A stretch of 34,695 nt of DNA from assembly GCA_029265995.1 (NCBI GenBank), contig JAJUFM010000017.1:1-34695 (forward strand). Reading direction: 5' to 3'. This document shows positions 26,884 through 34,695 of the stretch, one piece after another. The notes beneath the pieces are model-generated. The model did no database searches. It was given only the letters and a program-made list of their open reading frames with translations, and was not told the DNA's origin. Numbering within the stretch: position 1 is the stretch's first letter; each line of letters starts with the position of its first letter. The translations under genes were made by a program, and so were the position numbers. Source of the stretch: Rhodospirillaceae bacterium. Its GTDB lineage: Bacteria > Pseudomonadota > Alphaproteobacteria > Kiloniellales > DSM-21159.

Positions 26884-28053
26884 ATGTCTGAGACTTTCGG
26901 CCGGAACCGTCCCGGCTTTGGCACCCGTGCGATCCACGCCGGGCAGGAACCGGATCCGACTACCGGCGCCATCATGATGCCCATCTACGCCACCTCGACC
27001 TACGTGCAGTCGAGCCCGGGCGTGCACAAGGGCTATGAGTACAGCCGCACCCATAATCCGACCCGCGGTGCCTACGAGCGCTGCATCGCCGATCTGGAAA
27101 GCGGCCAGCGCGGCTTTGCTTTCGCCTCTGGCCTGGCTGCCACGGCAACCCTGCTGGACACCTTGGACAGCGGCAGCCACGTGATCGCCATGGACGACCT
27201 CTACGGCGGCACCTATCGCCTCTTCCAGAACGTCCGACGCCGCTCCGCCGGTCTGCAATTCAGCTTTGTCGACATGACGGACCCGGCCGCGATCGAAGCC
27301 GCCATTCGGCCGGAAACGCGGTTGATCTGGGTGGAAACTCCCACCAACCCTCTGCTCAAGCTGGTAGATCTGGAAGCCATCGCGCAGATCGGCAAGCGTC
27401 ACGGCATCATCACCTGCGCCGACAACACCTTCGCCAGCCCCTGGAACCAGCGTCCGCTGGAACTGGGGATCGACGTGGTAATGCATTCGGCCACCAAATA
27501 TCTCAGCGGCCACAGCGATGTGATTAGCGGCATGCTCGTTGTGGGCGAGAACCGGGATCTGGCCGACGAGTTGGCCTACCTGATCAACGCCGTCGGCGGA
27601 ATTCAGGGACCCTTCGACGCCTTCCTCGTGCTGCGTGGCCTGAAAACCCTGCACCTGCGCATGGAGCGTCACTGCCAGAACGCGCAGCGCGTCGCCGAAT
27701 TCCTGGAGCAGCACTCGCAGATCGAGAAGGTCTACTACCCGGGCCTGGCGAGCCATCCCCAGCATGAGCTGGCGAAGCGCCAGATGCGCTCCGGCGGGGG
27801 CATGGTGACGGCGGTACTGAAGGGAGGCCTGGACGCCTCGCGCCGTTTCCTCGAACGGGTGGAGCTCTTTTCGCTGGCAGAGTCGCTCGGCGGCGTGGAA
27901 AGTCTGATCGAGCATCCGGCAATCATGACGCACGCTTCCATCCCGGCGGAAACCCGCGCGCAGCTCGGCATCAGCGACGGCCTGGTGCGCCTCTCGGTAG
28001 GGGTCGAGGACGGTGACGATCTACTTGCCGACCTGAAGCAGGCTCTCGCCTGA
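26884..28053 (+). CDS. Cystathionine gamma-lyase / trans-sulfuration PLP enzyme
   Basis: This 389-residue fold-type I PLP enzyme of the Cys/Met metabolism family has FGTRAIHAGQEPDPTTGAIMMPIYATSTY, SGLAATATLL, and the PLP lysine Lys205 in HSATKYLSGHSD; C-terminal ESLIEHPAIMTHASIP is typical. With the beta-synthase 8 bp upstream, the natural reading is reverse transsulfuration: cystathionine to cysteine, 2-oxobutyrate and ammonia. Sequence alone does not separate gamma-lyase from gamma-synthase, so the role relies on context. 2-Oxobutyrate is also the product of the threonine enzyme two genes upstream. Confidence 0.9.
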   Translation: MSETFGRNRPGFGTRAIHAGQEPDPTTGAIMMPIYATSTYVQSSPGVHKGYEYSRTHNPTRGAYERCIADLESGQRGFAFASGLAATATLLDTLDSGSHVIAMDDLYGGTYRLFQNVRRRSAGLQFSFVDMTDPAAIEAAIRPETRLIWVETPTNPLLKLVDLEAIAQIGKRHGIITCADNTFASPWNQRPLELGIDVVMHSATKYLSGHSDVISGMLVVGENRDLADELAYLINAVGGIQGPFDAFLVLRGLKTLHLRMERHCQNAQRVAEFLEQHSQIEKVYYPGLASHPQHELAKRQMRSGGGMVTAVLKGGLDASRRFLERVELFSLAESLGGVESLIEHPAIMTHASIPAETRAQLGISDGLVRLSVGVEDGDDLLADLKQALA

Positions 28054-28059
28054 TCTTTC

Positions 28060-28117
28060 CGGCTGGTTCCACGCATCTGAGATCCTGAAAATGGTCTTGG
28101 GAGAGTGGAACCAGCCG
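28060..28117. repeat. 13-bp perfect inverted repeat with 32-nt spacer
   Basis: CGGCTGGTTCCAC (28060-28072) is the exact reverse complement of 28105-28117. The right arm falls between the -35 and -10 elements proposed for the TRAP binding-protein gene. It may be a paired operator allowing DNA looping, or a transcript stem that ends the transsulfuration transcript. No T-run follows. Confidence 0.7.
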
Positions 28118-28124
28118 CTATACA
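28097..28124 (+). promoter_or_regulatory. Possible promoter of the TRAP binding-protein gene
   Basis: TTGGGA (28097-28102) and TATACA (28119-28124) are separated by 16 bp, each matching four of six consensus bases. The inverted-repeat arm lies within the spacer, suggesting repressor control. Confidence 0.4.
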
Positions 28125-28187
28125 TAAGACCTGCATGTGCAGCTGGTGCTAACCTGTGAGAACAAAAATCAACACAGGAGAGGCTCG

Positions 28188-29171
28188 ATGCTCCTCAAGA
28201 AGGTCGCCTACCTTTCAGCCAGCATGCTGCTCGCTTCGGCCGCGATGGGGGCCACTGCGCAGGCACAAACCACGCTGACGCTGATCAACGAATACCCGGC
28301 AACATCGATAACTGCGACGGCGGACCTGAACTTTGCGGAACAGGTAGAAGAACTGTCAGAAGGGTCCCTGCTTATCGAGACCCTGCAGGAAGGCGATAAT
28401 CCCTTTAAAGGCGTGGATCAGGTCGATGCCATTACCAATGGCGAGGCCCAGATGGGCACCCTCTTCGGTGGCATACTGGGAGCGCGCGATTCCCTGTTTC
28501 TGCTGTCTTCGCTTCCATTCGCCGCGCGGGACTTCGCTGAGGCACGAGCGATTTACACCTGCGCCAAACCCGCGCTCGAGGAACGCGCGCAGCAACTGAA
28601 TGCGCGCCTGCTCTACGTCACGCCATGGCCCCCTTCCGGTATCTGGTCGGTTGAGTCGCTGGAGAGCGCAGCAGATCTGGAACAGCTCAAGATCCGGACG
28701 TACGACGAAACCAGCAAGTCGGTGTTCGAGCGGCTGGGCGCAGAAAGCGTTCATCTGCCCTACTCTGATTTATCGGAGAAATTGGCGGCTGGCGAGGTGA
28801 ACGCGGTTCTTACCTCCGGTGACGGCGGCGCGGGCCGAAACCTCTGGGACCACCTGCCCCACTTCACGGCGGTCAGCTATTCTATCCCGCTCAGCTATAC
28901 GATCATCAACCTAGATGCTTGGAACAGCCTCGATGGGAACCAGCAGGCGATTCTTTTGCAGGCAGCGGAGCAAGTCAGCGAAGCATCCTGGAGTGGCGTG
29001 GAGCAGCGGATCGATGCCAACTACGCCCGCATGCGCGACAATGGCATGACCTTGAACACAGATCCGTCGACATCCGTGATGGACGCGCTGCGCCAGGGCG
29101 GATCCGATGAAACGGACGTTTGGCTAGAAGAGAATCAACTCTCTGAAACCGAAGCCGCCTGCTTGTCGTAG
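28188..29171 (+). CDS. TRAP transporter substrate-binding protein (DctP-like), without its membrane subunits
   Basis: A 327-residue periplasmic binding protein with signal peptide (residues ~1-26, ending AQAQ). The mature part has the DctP pattern: a first lobe with FAEQVEELSEGSLLIETL, DQVDAITNGEAQMGTLFGG, then LKIRTYDETSKSVFERLGAESVHLPYSDLSEKLAAGEVNAVLTSG, where the Arg near residue 170 is the usual carboxylate ligand. The ATG at 28188 has AGGAGA 6-7 nt upstream. No DctQ or DctM gene lies within reach: the next gene is on the other strand. It either serves a remote TRAP membrane pair or has another sensing role. Confidence 0.86.
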   Translation: MLLKKVAYLSASMLLASAAMGATAQAQTTLTLINEYPATSITATADLNFAEQVEELSEGSLLIETLQEGDNPFKGVDQVDAITNGEAQMGTLFGGILGARDSLFLLSSLPFAARDFAEARAIYTCAKPALEERAQQLNARLLYVTPWPPSGIWSVESLESAADLEQLKIRTYDETSKSVFERLGAESVHLPYSDLSEKLAAGEVNAVLTSGDGGAGRNLWDHLPHFTAVSYSIPLSYTIINLDAWNSLDGNQQAILLQAAEQVSEASWSGVEQRIDANYARMRDNGMTLNTDPSTSVMDALRQGGSDETDVWLEENQLSETEAACLS

Positions 29172-29261
29172 AGCAGACGCAAGCACCAAGCTTGGGCTGA
29201 CCCTAACGTTGCCGCCCCGGGTTCCGGTCGAGCTGCGACCCTCGCCAATGCACCGCCATCC

Positions 29262-30440
29262 TCAGGCAAGCAGGCGTGGGTCGTCGCCCATGTCCAGTCC
29301 CGGGAAAATGGCAGTCTCCAGCAGGTCCCCCGGCGTGTCATAGAGGCTTCGCAGGACCCACGCAGCATAGCGTCGGATGTCGGCGAGCGGCATGAGGTCT
29401 CGCCCCGCGTAAAGATCGCTTTCATCCAATCCAGGCCAGTCCCCGAGGGCGCGCCCGCCACGCACGGCACCGCCGGCCAGAAGCAGGGCGCTGCCTGTCC
29501 CATGATCGGTGCCGCCGGCGCCATTCTCTCTAACGGTGCGCCCAAACTCCGTCATGGCAAGTACAGTGGTGTGTGCCCAGTTGGGTCCAAGTTGTTCGCG
29601 AAGGGTCAGGATCGCAGCCGAAAGGTTGTCCAGCGCCTTCTGCAACGACTTGACCTGGCGGACGTGGCTATCCCAACCATTCAAGGAGAAGGTCGCGATA
29701 CGCGTCTGCCCGTTGAGGCGGTCGGCGGCAAAACGGGCGATGGCCCGCGTTTGCCGCGTAGGCCCCTTCTCCTCCTGGGGCCGGTTCAGCCCTTCTGCTG
29801 CGATTTCCATCGCCTCCTGGCCCTCCGCCCGGAACAGCGGGTCGTCATGGTAGACATGTTGCAGAAGCCGTTGCGCCTGTGGCGAGAGCTGAAGTTTGAT
29901 GGAAGGCGCCCAGCTCTTAGCAGGAGCAGTGCCCGCCAAGATGCTCATATACTCCGTGCCAACCGCGTAGGCGGTTTCCGACTCGGCGCCTGGCAGGTTG
30001 CGGAGCAGGCGATTCAACCAGCCGTCGCGCTGTTGCCTCACCGGCAAATCCGTTCCGGTGCCTGCCTCTAGAAGATCCTGCCCGTCGAAGTGACTCCGCT
30101 TGTCTCTGTAAGGCGTGGAGACGGCAGGCACAAAGCCCAGCTCGCCTGCCCGCCACAAGGGCAGCAGAGACGCCAGATTTGGATGCAGTGCGTAGAAACC
30201 GTCGAGATCATGCGCACCCCCCTCAGGCCCCACAGATATGGAGGTTCGCAGCTTGCGCAAGTTTGGGTCCCCATAGGGCTGAAAGACGTCCAGGCCGTCC
30301 ATCGCTCCACGCAGGATGATCACGACAAGTCGGTTCTTGCCGGGTGCGCTGGCGAAGGCGATTGGCGAGACAAGGGATCCTCCCGCTGCCAGACAGCCCG
30401 TCACCGCAGCGCTCTTGAGGAACAGTCGCCGACTGAGCAT
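29262..30440 (-). CDS. DUF1501 family protein with Tat signal
   Basis: A 392-residue exported protein. The N-terminus MLSRRLFLKSAAVTGCLAAGG carries a twin-arginine signal. The body has the DUF1501 pattern (LVVIILRGAMDGLDVFQPYGDPNLRKLR, and near the C-terminus VLAMTEFGRTVRENGAGGTDHGTGSALLLAGG), related to the alkaline-phosphatase/sulfatase fold, with a likely metal-binding TDHG stretch. The biochemical function of the family is not established. The ATG at 30440 lies 5 bp after the DUF1800 gene end, with GGAG 8 nt upstream inside that gene, so the two are coupled. Confidence 0.88.
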   Translation of the reverse strand: MLSRRLFLKSAAVTGCLAAGGSLVSPIAFASAPGKNRLVVIILRGAMDGLDVFQPYGDPNLRKLRTSISVGPEGGAHDLDGFYALHPNLASLLPLWRAGELGFVPAVSTPYRDKRSHFDGQDLLEAGTGTDLPVRQQRDGWLNRLLRNLPGAESETAYAVGTEYMSILAGTAPAKSWAPSIKLQLSPQAQRLLQHVYHDDPLFRAEGQEAMEIAAEGLNRPQEEKGPTRQTRAIARFAADRLNGQTRIATFSLNGWDSHVRQVKSLQKALDNLSAAILTLREQLGPNWAHTTVLAMTEFGRTVRENGAGGTDHGTGSALLLAGGAVRGGRALGDWPGLDESDLYAGRDLMPLADIRRYAAWVLRSLYDTPGDLLETAIFPGLDMGDDPRLLA

Positions 30441-30444
30441 TACG

Positions 30445-31812
30445 TCATCTCCGGTTGAAATCAGCCGAAGCCAATAGGATGGCCACGCCTTCACGGCGCG
30501 ATTCAGCCCGCGGCACTGCCCATTTCAGGGGCTCAGATGCCGTATCTGCAAGGGCCGTCTCCAGCAGATGTCGTGGATCCGGAAGGTCGTCACAAAGCTT
30601 TCTTGGCACGCGCATCGCCCATTCGACCCGCGCCGCCAGACCCTGAGCCGTTATCCAGGCTTCGGCCTCCTCCGGCCAGCCGTCGGGCCCAGGAGGCCTC
30701 CCCCAAGTCTGGCCCATCTTGGTCATTGGAGAGGTCAACCAACCTCGCAACTCCTTGCGTTCAAGCGCCATGATCTCTGCCCCCGTCACCCCAAGAGCGC
30801 GCAGGGAAGCAACAAGGAAATCGAAAGGCTGCCGCGCCTTCTGCCGAAAATGCGAGGCGAGCTCAGGCGCTCGTGCGAGTTCCGCTGCAAGCGCATTCAG
30901 GTCGCCGTCGGTTTCCCTGTAGATTACCACCAAACGGTCTACCAATTCCGCAGGTGGCCGGTCGGAAACGAAATGAACGGCGAGCTTGCGCGCCAGGTGG
31001 CGCGCTGTGGCCGGATGTCGCGCGAGATCCGTGATGACGGCCCGGATATCATCCAGGCTAGGCTTTTTGCCCCCGTAACTGCGGCCCAAGACCTCCTCGG
31101 CTCCGGGTTCGGCGCGGACCGGGCGGAAAACTTTCGTATCCCGCGGGCTGTAGGAAAGCCCCGTCAGCAGCTCAGCCAGCTGTCGCACATCCGTCTGGCT
31201 GTAGTCGGCCCCTACACCCAAGCTGTGAAGTTCAAGCATCTCGCGCGCGAAGTTCTCGTTTAGCCCGAACTTCCGGCGTCGCCGGTGCTTCTTCGCGTGG
31301 CTCGAGTTGGGTCCAATCGAACTGCTCTGATCCAGATAAGTCACCATGCGGGGATGAGTCTCCGCTGCGAACATCAAATCAGCGAAACGGGAGCGGATAT
31401 GCGGGCGAATAGCTTCGTCAACGAACGCGACGGTCATCAGCTGCTGATAGGCGTTGCCAGCATTGACCGTGAAATGATCTGACCAGAATTGGACAAGCCG
31501 CTCCCCGAAGCCAGCAGGGTCATCGACAGCCCGCGCAAAGCGCCGCAGGGTTTCGCGATCGACACGCCTTCTTGCCTGCTGAACGACCTCCTTCCGCTCC
31601 TTTTCCGCCTTTTCGTCTCCATCCCTACGCTTCCGCCCCAGTTCAGCGATGCGTAGATGAACTTCCCGAGCGTCTTGCATATCGACGGCAGATGCAGGCT
31701 TTTCGGCCTCCTGAAGCGTGGCTAGCAGCTCATCTGGGCTCGATGGCGGACGTTGATGAGGAGACCTTCCGTAGCCCAGACGGATGGAATAGATCGTTGC
31801 CGAATCAACCAC
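30445..31812 (-). CDS. DUF1800 family protein
   Basis: A 455-residue protein that almost always pairs with DUF1501, as here. Family features: RLGYGRSPHQRP at the N-terminus, FWSDHFTVNAGNAYQQLM, then GLNENFAREMLELHSLGVGADYSQTDVRQLAELLTG, and HPATARHLARKLAVHFVSDRPP. No signal peptide is visible although the partner is Tat-exported, so it may travel with that partner or have a longer start. The start is GTG at 31812 with a distant AGGA. A Lys/Arg/Glu-rich segment (about residues 55-85) is likely helical. The function is unknown. Confidence 0.86.
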   Translation of the reverse strand: MVDSATIYSIRLGYGRSPHQRPPSSPDELLATLQEAEKPASAVDMQDAREVHLRIAELGRKRRDGDEKAEKERKEVVQQARRRVDRETLRRFARAVDDPAGFGERLVQFWSDHFTVNAGNAYQQLMTVAFVDEAIRPHIRSRFADLMFAAETHPRMVTYLDQSSSIGPNSSHAKKHRRRRKFGLNENFAREMLELHSLGVGADYSQTDVRQLAELLTGLSYSPRDTKVFRPVRAEPGAEEVLGRSYGGKKPSLDDIRAVITDLARHPATARHLARKLAVHFVSDRPPAELVDRLVVIYRETDGDLNALAAELARAPELASHFRQKARQPFDFLVASLRALGVTGAEIMALERKELRGWLTSPMTKMGQTWGRPPGPDGWPEEAEAWITAQGLAARVEWAMRVPRKLCDDLPDPRHLLETALADTASEPLKWAVPRAESRREGVAILLASADFNRR

Positions 31813-31915
31813 GATTTTCAGATCCTACCCCATGTACATGACTTAAAGTCAGCTGACCAACGCCTATGAGGTAACGCCAGATTTGGACAGGAGTTCAGAT
31901 CCTGAGCGGTTTGAG
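31813..31915. promoter_or_regulatory. 103-bp gap upstream of the DUF1800/DUF1501 pair
   Basis: It contains short palindromes CATGTACATG and GACTT-A-AAGTC side by side (around 31832-31850) and a 10-bp direct repeat TTCAGATCCT at both ends. It would hold the promoter of the pair and the end of the LysE transcript. No gene seen. Confidence 0.4.
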
Positions 31916-32542
31916 CTAAGCAGCGCTTCGGCGCAGCGCCGCCGCAAGTAGTCCAGCGCTAATCATCACGCCGCCGCCCAGGCGGTTCATCGTCTTGACC
32001 GCTCGGGGCCTCCGCAGGCGCTTGCGCAATCGAGCGGCGAGTAACGCATAGACAAGGACATTTAGGGTCGCCAGCGTCAGAAAGGTCGCTTCCAGTATTG
32101 CCAGCTGGGGAAGCAGGGGTGCCGCCGGCGTGACGAACTGCGGCAGAAAGGCAACGAAGAAGACGATCGACTTAGGGTTCAGGGCTGTCACCGCAAAGCA
32201 GTGGAGCATGATTCTGTAGCCCCGCAGCTGAGTTGCCGCTTCCTGATCCACCGGAGCTGCCGGCGCTCGCCACAAACGGATGCCGAGCCAGACCAGATAG
32301 AGTGCGCCAGCCCATTTCACGAGCGAAAAGGCGGTTGCCGAAGCCGCCAGAAGGGCTCCGACGCCGAGCAGGGAAGCGGTCATCGCAACGAAGTCGCCCA
32401 AGGCTACGCCCGCAGCGCACCAGCTCACGGCCCCAACACCGCGGGAGAGGGCGTAACCAATCACCAGCATCACAGTTGGTCCGGGAACAGCGACCAGAAC
32501 CGCGGCGGCAACTGTAAAAGCCAACCAGGTTTCGACCATCAT
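31916..32542 (-). CDS. LysE/RhtB family amino-acid exporter
   Basis: A 208-residue inner-membrane protein with about six transmembrane helices. The N-terminal family signature AVPGPTVMLVIGYALSRGVGAVSWCAAGVALGD is clear, followed by KWAGALYLVWLGIRLWR and ALNPKSIVFFVAFLPQFV. It exports amino acids or homoserine lactone-like compounds. It lies 91 bp downstream of diaminopropionate ammonia-lyase on the same strand, and may relieve excess of a toxic amino acid that the lyase also removes. ATG codons at 32542 and 32539 are both possible; GGAG lies about 10 nt upstream. Confidence 0.88.
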   Translation of the reverse strand: MMVETWLAFTVAAAVLVAVPGPTVMLVIGYALSRGVGAVSWCAAGVALGDFVAMTASLLGVGALLAASATAFSLVKWAGALYLVWLGIRLWRAPAAPVDQEAATQLRGYRIMLHCFAVTALNPKSIVFFVAFLPQFVTPAAPLLPQLAILEATFLTLATLNVLVYALLAARLRKRLRRPRAVKTMNRLGGGVMISAGLLAAALRRSAA

Positions 32543-32633
32543 GCGCCGGCTTCTCCTTCTAGCCGCTCTGAGGTTGCTGGATGCCCTTCGGGAGAAGGCC
32601 TCGGGGCAGCACGCGGCGCAACAGGAAAGTGCA

Positions 32634-33842
32634 TCATGCTCCGGCCAGGTCGCCAGCCCCGATCACCCCCTCCGGCCTCATCCCGACCAACTGGTGGTAG
32701 CGTGCCGCATCGGTCGGGCCTTCAGTATTGATGACAAATACGCGAGATAGTTCACTCAGATCCAAAGCCTCCCGAATCTCGGGATCTGCGGCAGCACGAA
32801 GTACCCCAGCAAGTCCGGCTCCGCCGCTTTCGCCGGCAGCAATTGCAGGATCCTTGCCCTGGGGTCGTGCGAGGCGGTTCATTGCGTCGATCGCATCCTC
32901 CTCCTCGACCGTCATGAAGGCATCCGCCACCCGGTACAGCACACGCCACGCAATCAAGGAGGGCTCGTAGCATTCCAGCATTGCCATGACCGTCGGCTTT
33001 CCATGCTCCACCTTCACCACCCTGCCCGCCCGCGCGCTCTCAAAAAGGCAGGCAGCGCGCGCCGGATCGACCACAACAAAAGTCGGCCGCGCCGCGCCAA
33101 GGACAAGACTGAGATGGCCGCCCACGGCCGCCGCCACGCCTCCCACTCCCGCCTGAACGAACACATGGGTGGGCGGAGCGGGAAGCTGGCGCAAAGCCTC
33201 CCGCACCATGACCGTGTAGCCCCGCATGACGAGAGCGGGGACACGTTCATAGCCCGGCCAAGAGGTATCGGAGACGACGGTCCACCCCTTCTCGCTCGCC
33301 ACGCGCGCTGCCTCGGCGACAGAGTCATCATAGGTGCCCTTGACCCGAACCATCAGGGCCCCAAAGCGCGCGATAGCGCCCACGCGCTCCTCGCTTACCC
33401 CAGCGTGAACGAAGATGGCAGATTTTGCGCCCACCAACTGCGCCCCCTGTGCGACGGAACGCCCATGATTGCCATCTGTCGCGCAGGCCACCGTCATCTC
33501 GCCAGCAATGGCGCGAACCTCCGGCGAGTGCAACTCGTTCATTGCAACATTGCGGCCAAGTTGGCGCGAAGCTTCCTCCAGCACGAGCCGGACGACAGCA
33601 TAGGAACCACCCAGTGCCTTGAAGCTGCCCAAGCCCAACCGAGATCCCTCGTCCTTCACGTGAATAGCGCCCAGATCGAGTTCGGTTGCCAGGGCTGGCA
33701 GGCTGCGCAAAGGAGTGGGCGCCGCATTCCCGCGCCAGGCGAGATAGGCTTCAGCATCCTCGGCTGCAGCCATGCCCAGGGATGTGGCATCCACGGGATC
33801 GAGATTCTTGCGATAGTCGGAATGCCGGTTGAGTTGGAACAA
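32634..33842 (-). CDS. dpaL: Diaminopropionate ammonia-lyase
   Basis: A 402-residue fold-type II PLP enzyme that breaks 2,3-diaminopropionate into pyruvate and two ammonia. The PLP lysine is Lys75 in LGLGSFKALGGSYAV; CATDGNHGRSVAQGAQ and the glycine loop QAGVGGVAAAVGGH follow, and INTEGPTDAARYHQLVG near the C-terminus is characteristic of this lyase. The start is a TTG at 33842 with an excellent GAGGAGGG 5 nt upstream; no nearby ATG is in frame. It precedes a LysE exporter. D-serine and related beta-substituted amino acids are alternative substrates. Confidence 0.92.
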   Translation of the reverse strand: MFQLNRHSDYRKNLDPVDATSLGMAAAEDAEAYLAWRGNAAPTPLRSLPALATELDLGAIHVKDEGSRLGLGSFKALGGSYAVVRLVLEEASRQLGRNVAMNELHSPEVRAIAGEMTVACATDGNHGRSVAQGAQLVGAKSAIFVHAGVSEERVGAIARFGALMVRVKGTYDDSVAEAARVASEKGWTVVSDTSWPGYERVPALVMRGYTVMVREALRQLPAPPTHVFVQAGVGGVAAAVGGHLSLVLGAARPTFVVVDPARAACLFESARAGRVVKVEHGKPTVMAMLECYEPSLIAWRVLYRVADAFMTVEEEDAIDAMNRLARPQGKDPAIAAGESGGAGLAGVLRAAADPEIREALDLSELSRVFVINTEGPTDAARYHQLVGMRPEGVIGAGDLAGA

Positions 33843-34005
33843 CTTGACCCTCCTCGATGAACAGCGGAAGGGTAGTCTAGCGGCTGGGGGAATGGGAACT
33901 AACTGCCGCTGGCAAGATCAAAGGATCCTGAAACCAAACCGTCGCGCCTCGCTTCTCCGAATCAGAGTAATCAACGCATTTCCACTGCTCGGCGCAAGGG
34001 TCAGC

Positions 34006-34695
34006 TCACGCTCGCCCGACCAGTCGCCGATAGCTGAGCGCTTCCGCAAGATGTAGGCGTGTCACGCGTTCTTCGCTCGCGAGGTCAGCCAGCGTGCGGG
34101 CAACGCGAAGAACCCGGTGATAGCTCCGCGCGGTTAGACCGAGCTTGTCGGCAGCGTGCGCGAGCAGACGACGTGCCTCCGCATCTAGCTGGACAAGCTC
34201 CTCGAGCAGCCTCCCGGCGAGTTCTGCGTTGGAGCGCGGCCGCTGGTCTTCGGGCAGATGCTCGTAGCGCCGTTCCTGTATCCGCCGAGCGGCGGCTACA
34301 CGTTCGGCAACCGTTGCCGTGGGCTCACCGGCGGCTGGAAGGCTCAGATCCGCAACCGAAACTGCGGGAACATCCACATGGAGGTCGATCCGGTCAAACA
34401 GAGGGCCCGAGATCTTGGCCTGGTAATCGATCGCGCAGCGCGGGGCGCGTCCACAGGCGCGTCCGGGATCATCCAGGTGCCCGCAGCGGCAAGGATTCAT
34501 GGCCGCTACCAGCTGGACCCGAGCCGGATAGGTAACGTGCGCATTCGCACGCGCGATCGATACTCGGCCGGTTTCAAGGGGCTGGCGCAGGGCTTCCAAG
34601 GTCGCTCGCGCAAACTCCGGCAACTCATCAAGAAAGAGCACGCCATGATGCGCCAGAGAGATCTCGCCCGGCTTCACTTTGTGTCCGCCCCCGAC
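34006..34695 (-). CDS. comM: YifB/ComM-family AAA ATPase (Mg-chelatase-like), C-terminal part
   Basis: The last 229 residues are visible; the N-terminus lies beyond the right edge. Motifs: GEISLAHHGVLFLDELPEF (Walker B region), RQPLETGRVSIARA, sensor-1 VAAMNPC with the cysteine cluster CRCG...CGRAPRC, the arginine-finger region SGPLFDRIDLHVDVP, and a C-terminal helical lid ending SYRRLVGR. ComM is a DNA branch-migration helicase that helps integrate donor DNA during natural transformation. The gene is followed by dpaL after 163 bp. Confidence 0.93.
   Translation of the reverse strand, partial: VGGGHKVKPGEISLAHHGVLFLDELPEFARATLEALRQPLETGRVSIARANAHVTYPARVQLVAAMNPCRCGHLDDPGRACGRAPRCAIDYQAKISGPLFDRIDLHVDVPAVSVADLSLPAAGEPTATVAERVAAARRIQERRYEHLPEDQRPRSNAELAGRLLEELVQLDAEARRLLAHAADKLGLTARSYHRVLRVARTLADLASEERVTRLHLAEALSYRRLVGRA

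Noticed and set aside
26785-27933. 382-codon minus-strand ORF
   Set aside because: Antisense shadow of the cystathionine gamma-lyase gene.
33003-33860. 285-codon plus-strand ORF
   Set aside because: Antisense of diaminopropionate ammonia-lyase; no recognisable domain.

Overview
The window looks like a roughly 60% GC alphaproteobacterial chromosome segment. The basis is protein style: Rhizobium-type malonyl-CoA synthetase and decarboxylase, a B12-dependent ribonucleotide reductase, DUF1800/DUF1501 and TRAP proteins, and an Ala(GGC) tRNA end. The lineage is an inference; Rhodospirillales or Kiloniellales-like is my best guess. At the left edge (1-753) is one end of an integrative element: the N-terminal part of a tyrosine integrase, three 13-bp tandem repeats, and a truncated 3' half of tRNA-Ala(GGC) that marks the attachment site, followed by the tRNA terminator.

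From 923 to about 7600 lie housekeeping and accessory genes: an NTF2-like/flavin monooxygenase fusion, class II ribonucleotide reductase (nrdJ, minus strand), a small lipoprotein cytochrome c, a PaaI-type thioesterase, an ECHDC3-like crotonase that lacks both usual catalytic glutamates, and an extensin-like lipoprotein.

The centre (about 7600-24120) is the most interesting part. Malonyl-CoA decarboxylase (matA) with a downstream alpha/beta hydrolase reads leftward. A divergent GntR/FadR-type regulator (matR-like) is followed by a long rightward run: a fused two-domain Dpp/Opp ATPase, a peptide-type binding protein, two permeases, AzlC/AzlD, malonyl-CoA synthetase (matB), an aldehyde dehydrogenase, a hot-dog thioesterase and a penicillin-acylase-family Ntn hydrolase. 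No MatC, MadLM or MdcF-type malonate carrier is present in the window. The layout suggests that a larger, amide- or peptide-like compound is imported and degraded through malonate (or malonate semialdehyde), then malonyl-CoA, then acetyl-CoA. Two near-identical 14-bp operator-like sites (12 of 14 bases shared) lie before the regulator and before the transporter run.

The same strand continues with amino-acid PLP enzymes: threonine ammonia-lyase, cystathionine beta-synthase and a cystathionine gamma-lyase-like enzyme (reverse transsulfuration), then an orphan TRAP binding protein behind a promoter with a 13-bp inverted repeat. The right end (29262-34695) is all minus strand: comM/yifB (partial), diaminopropionate ammonia-lyase, a LysE exporter, and a DUF1800/DUF1501 pair. 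No CRISPR array, rRNA, complete tRNA or insertion sequence was seen.
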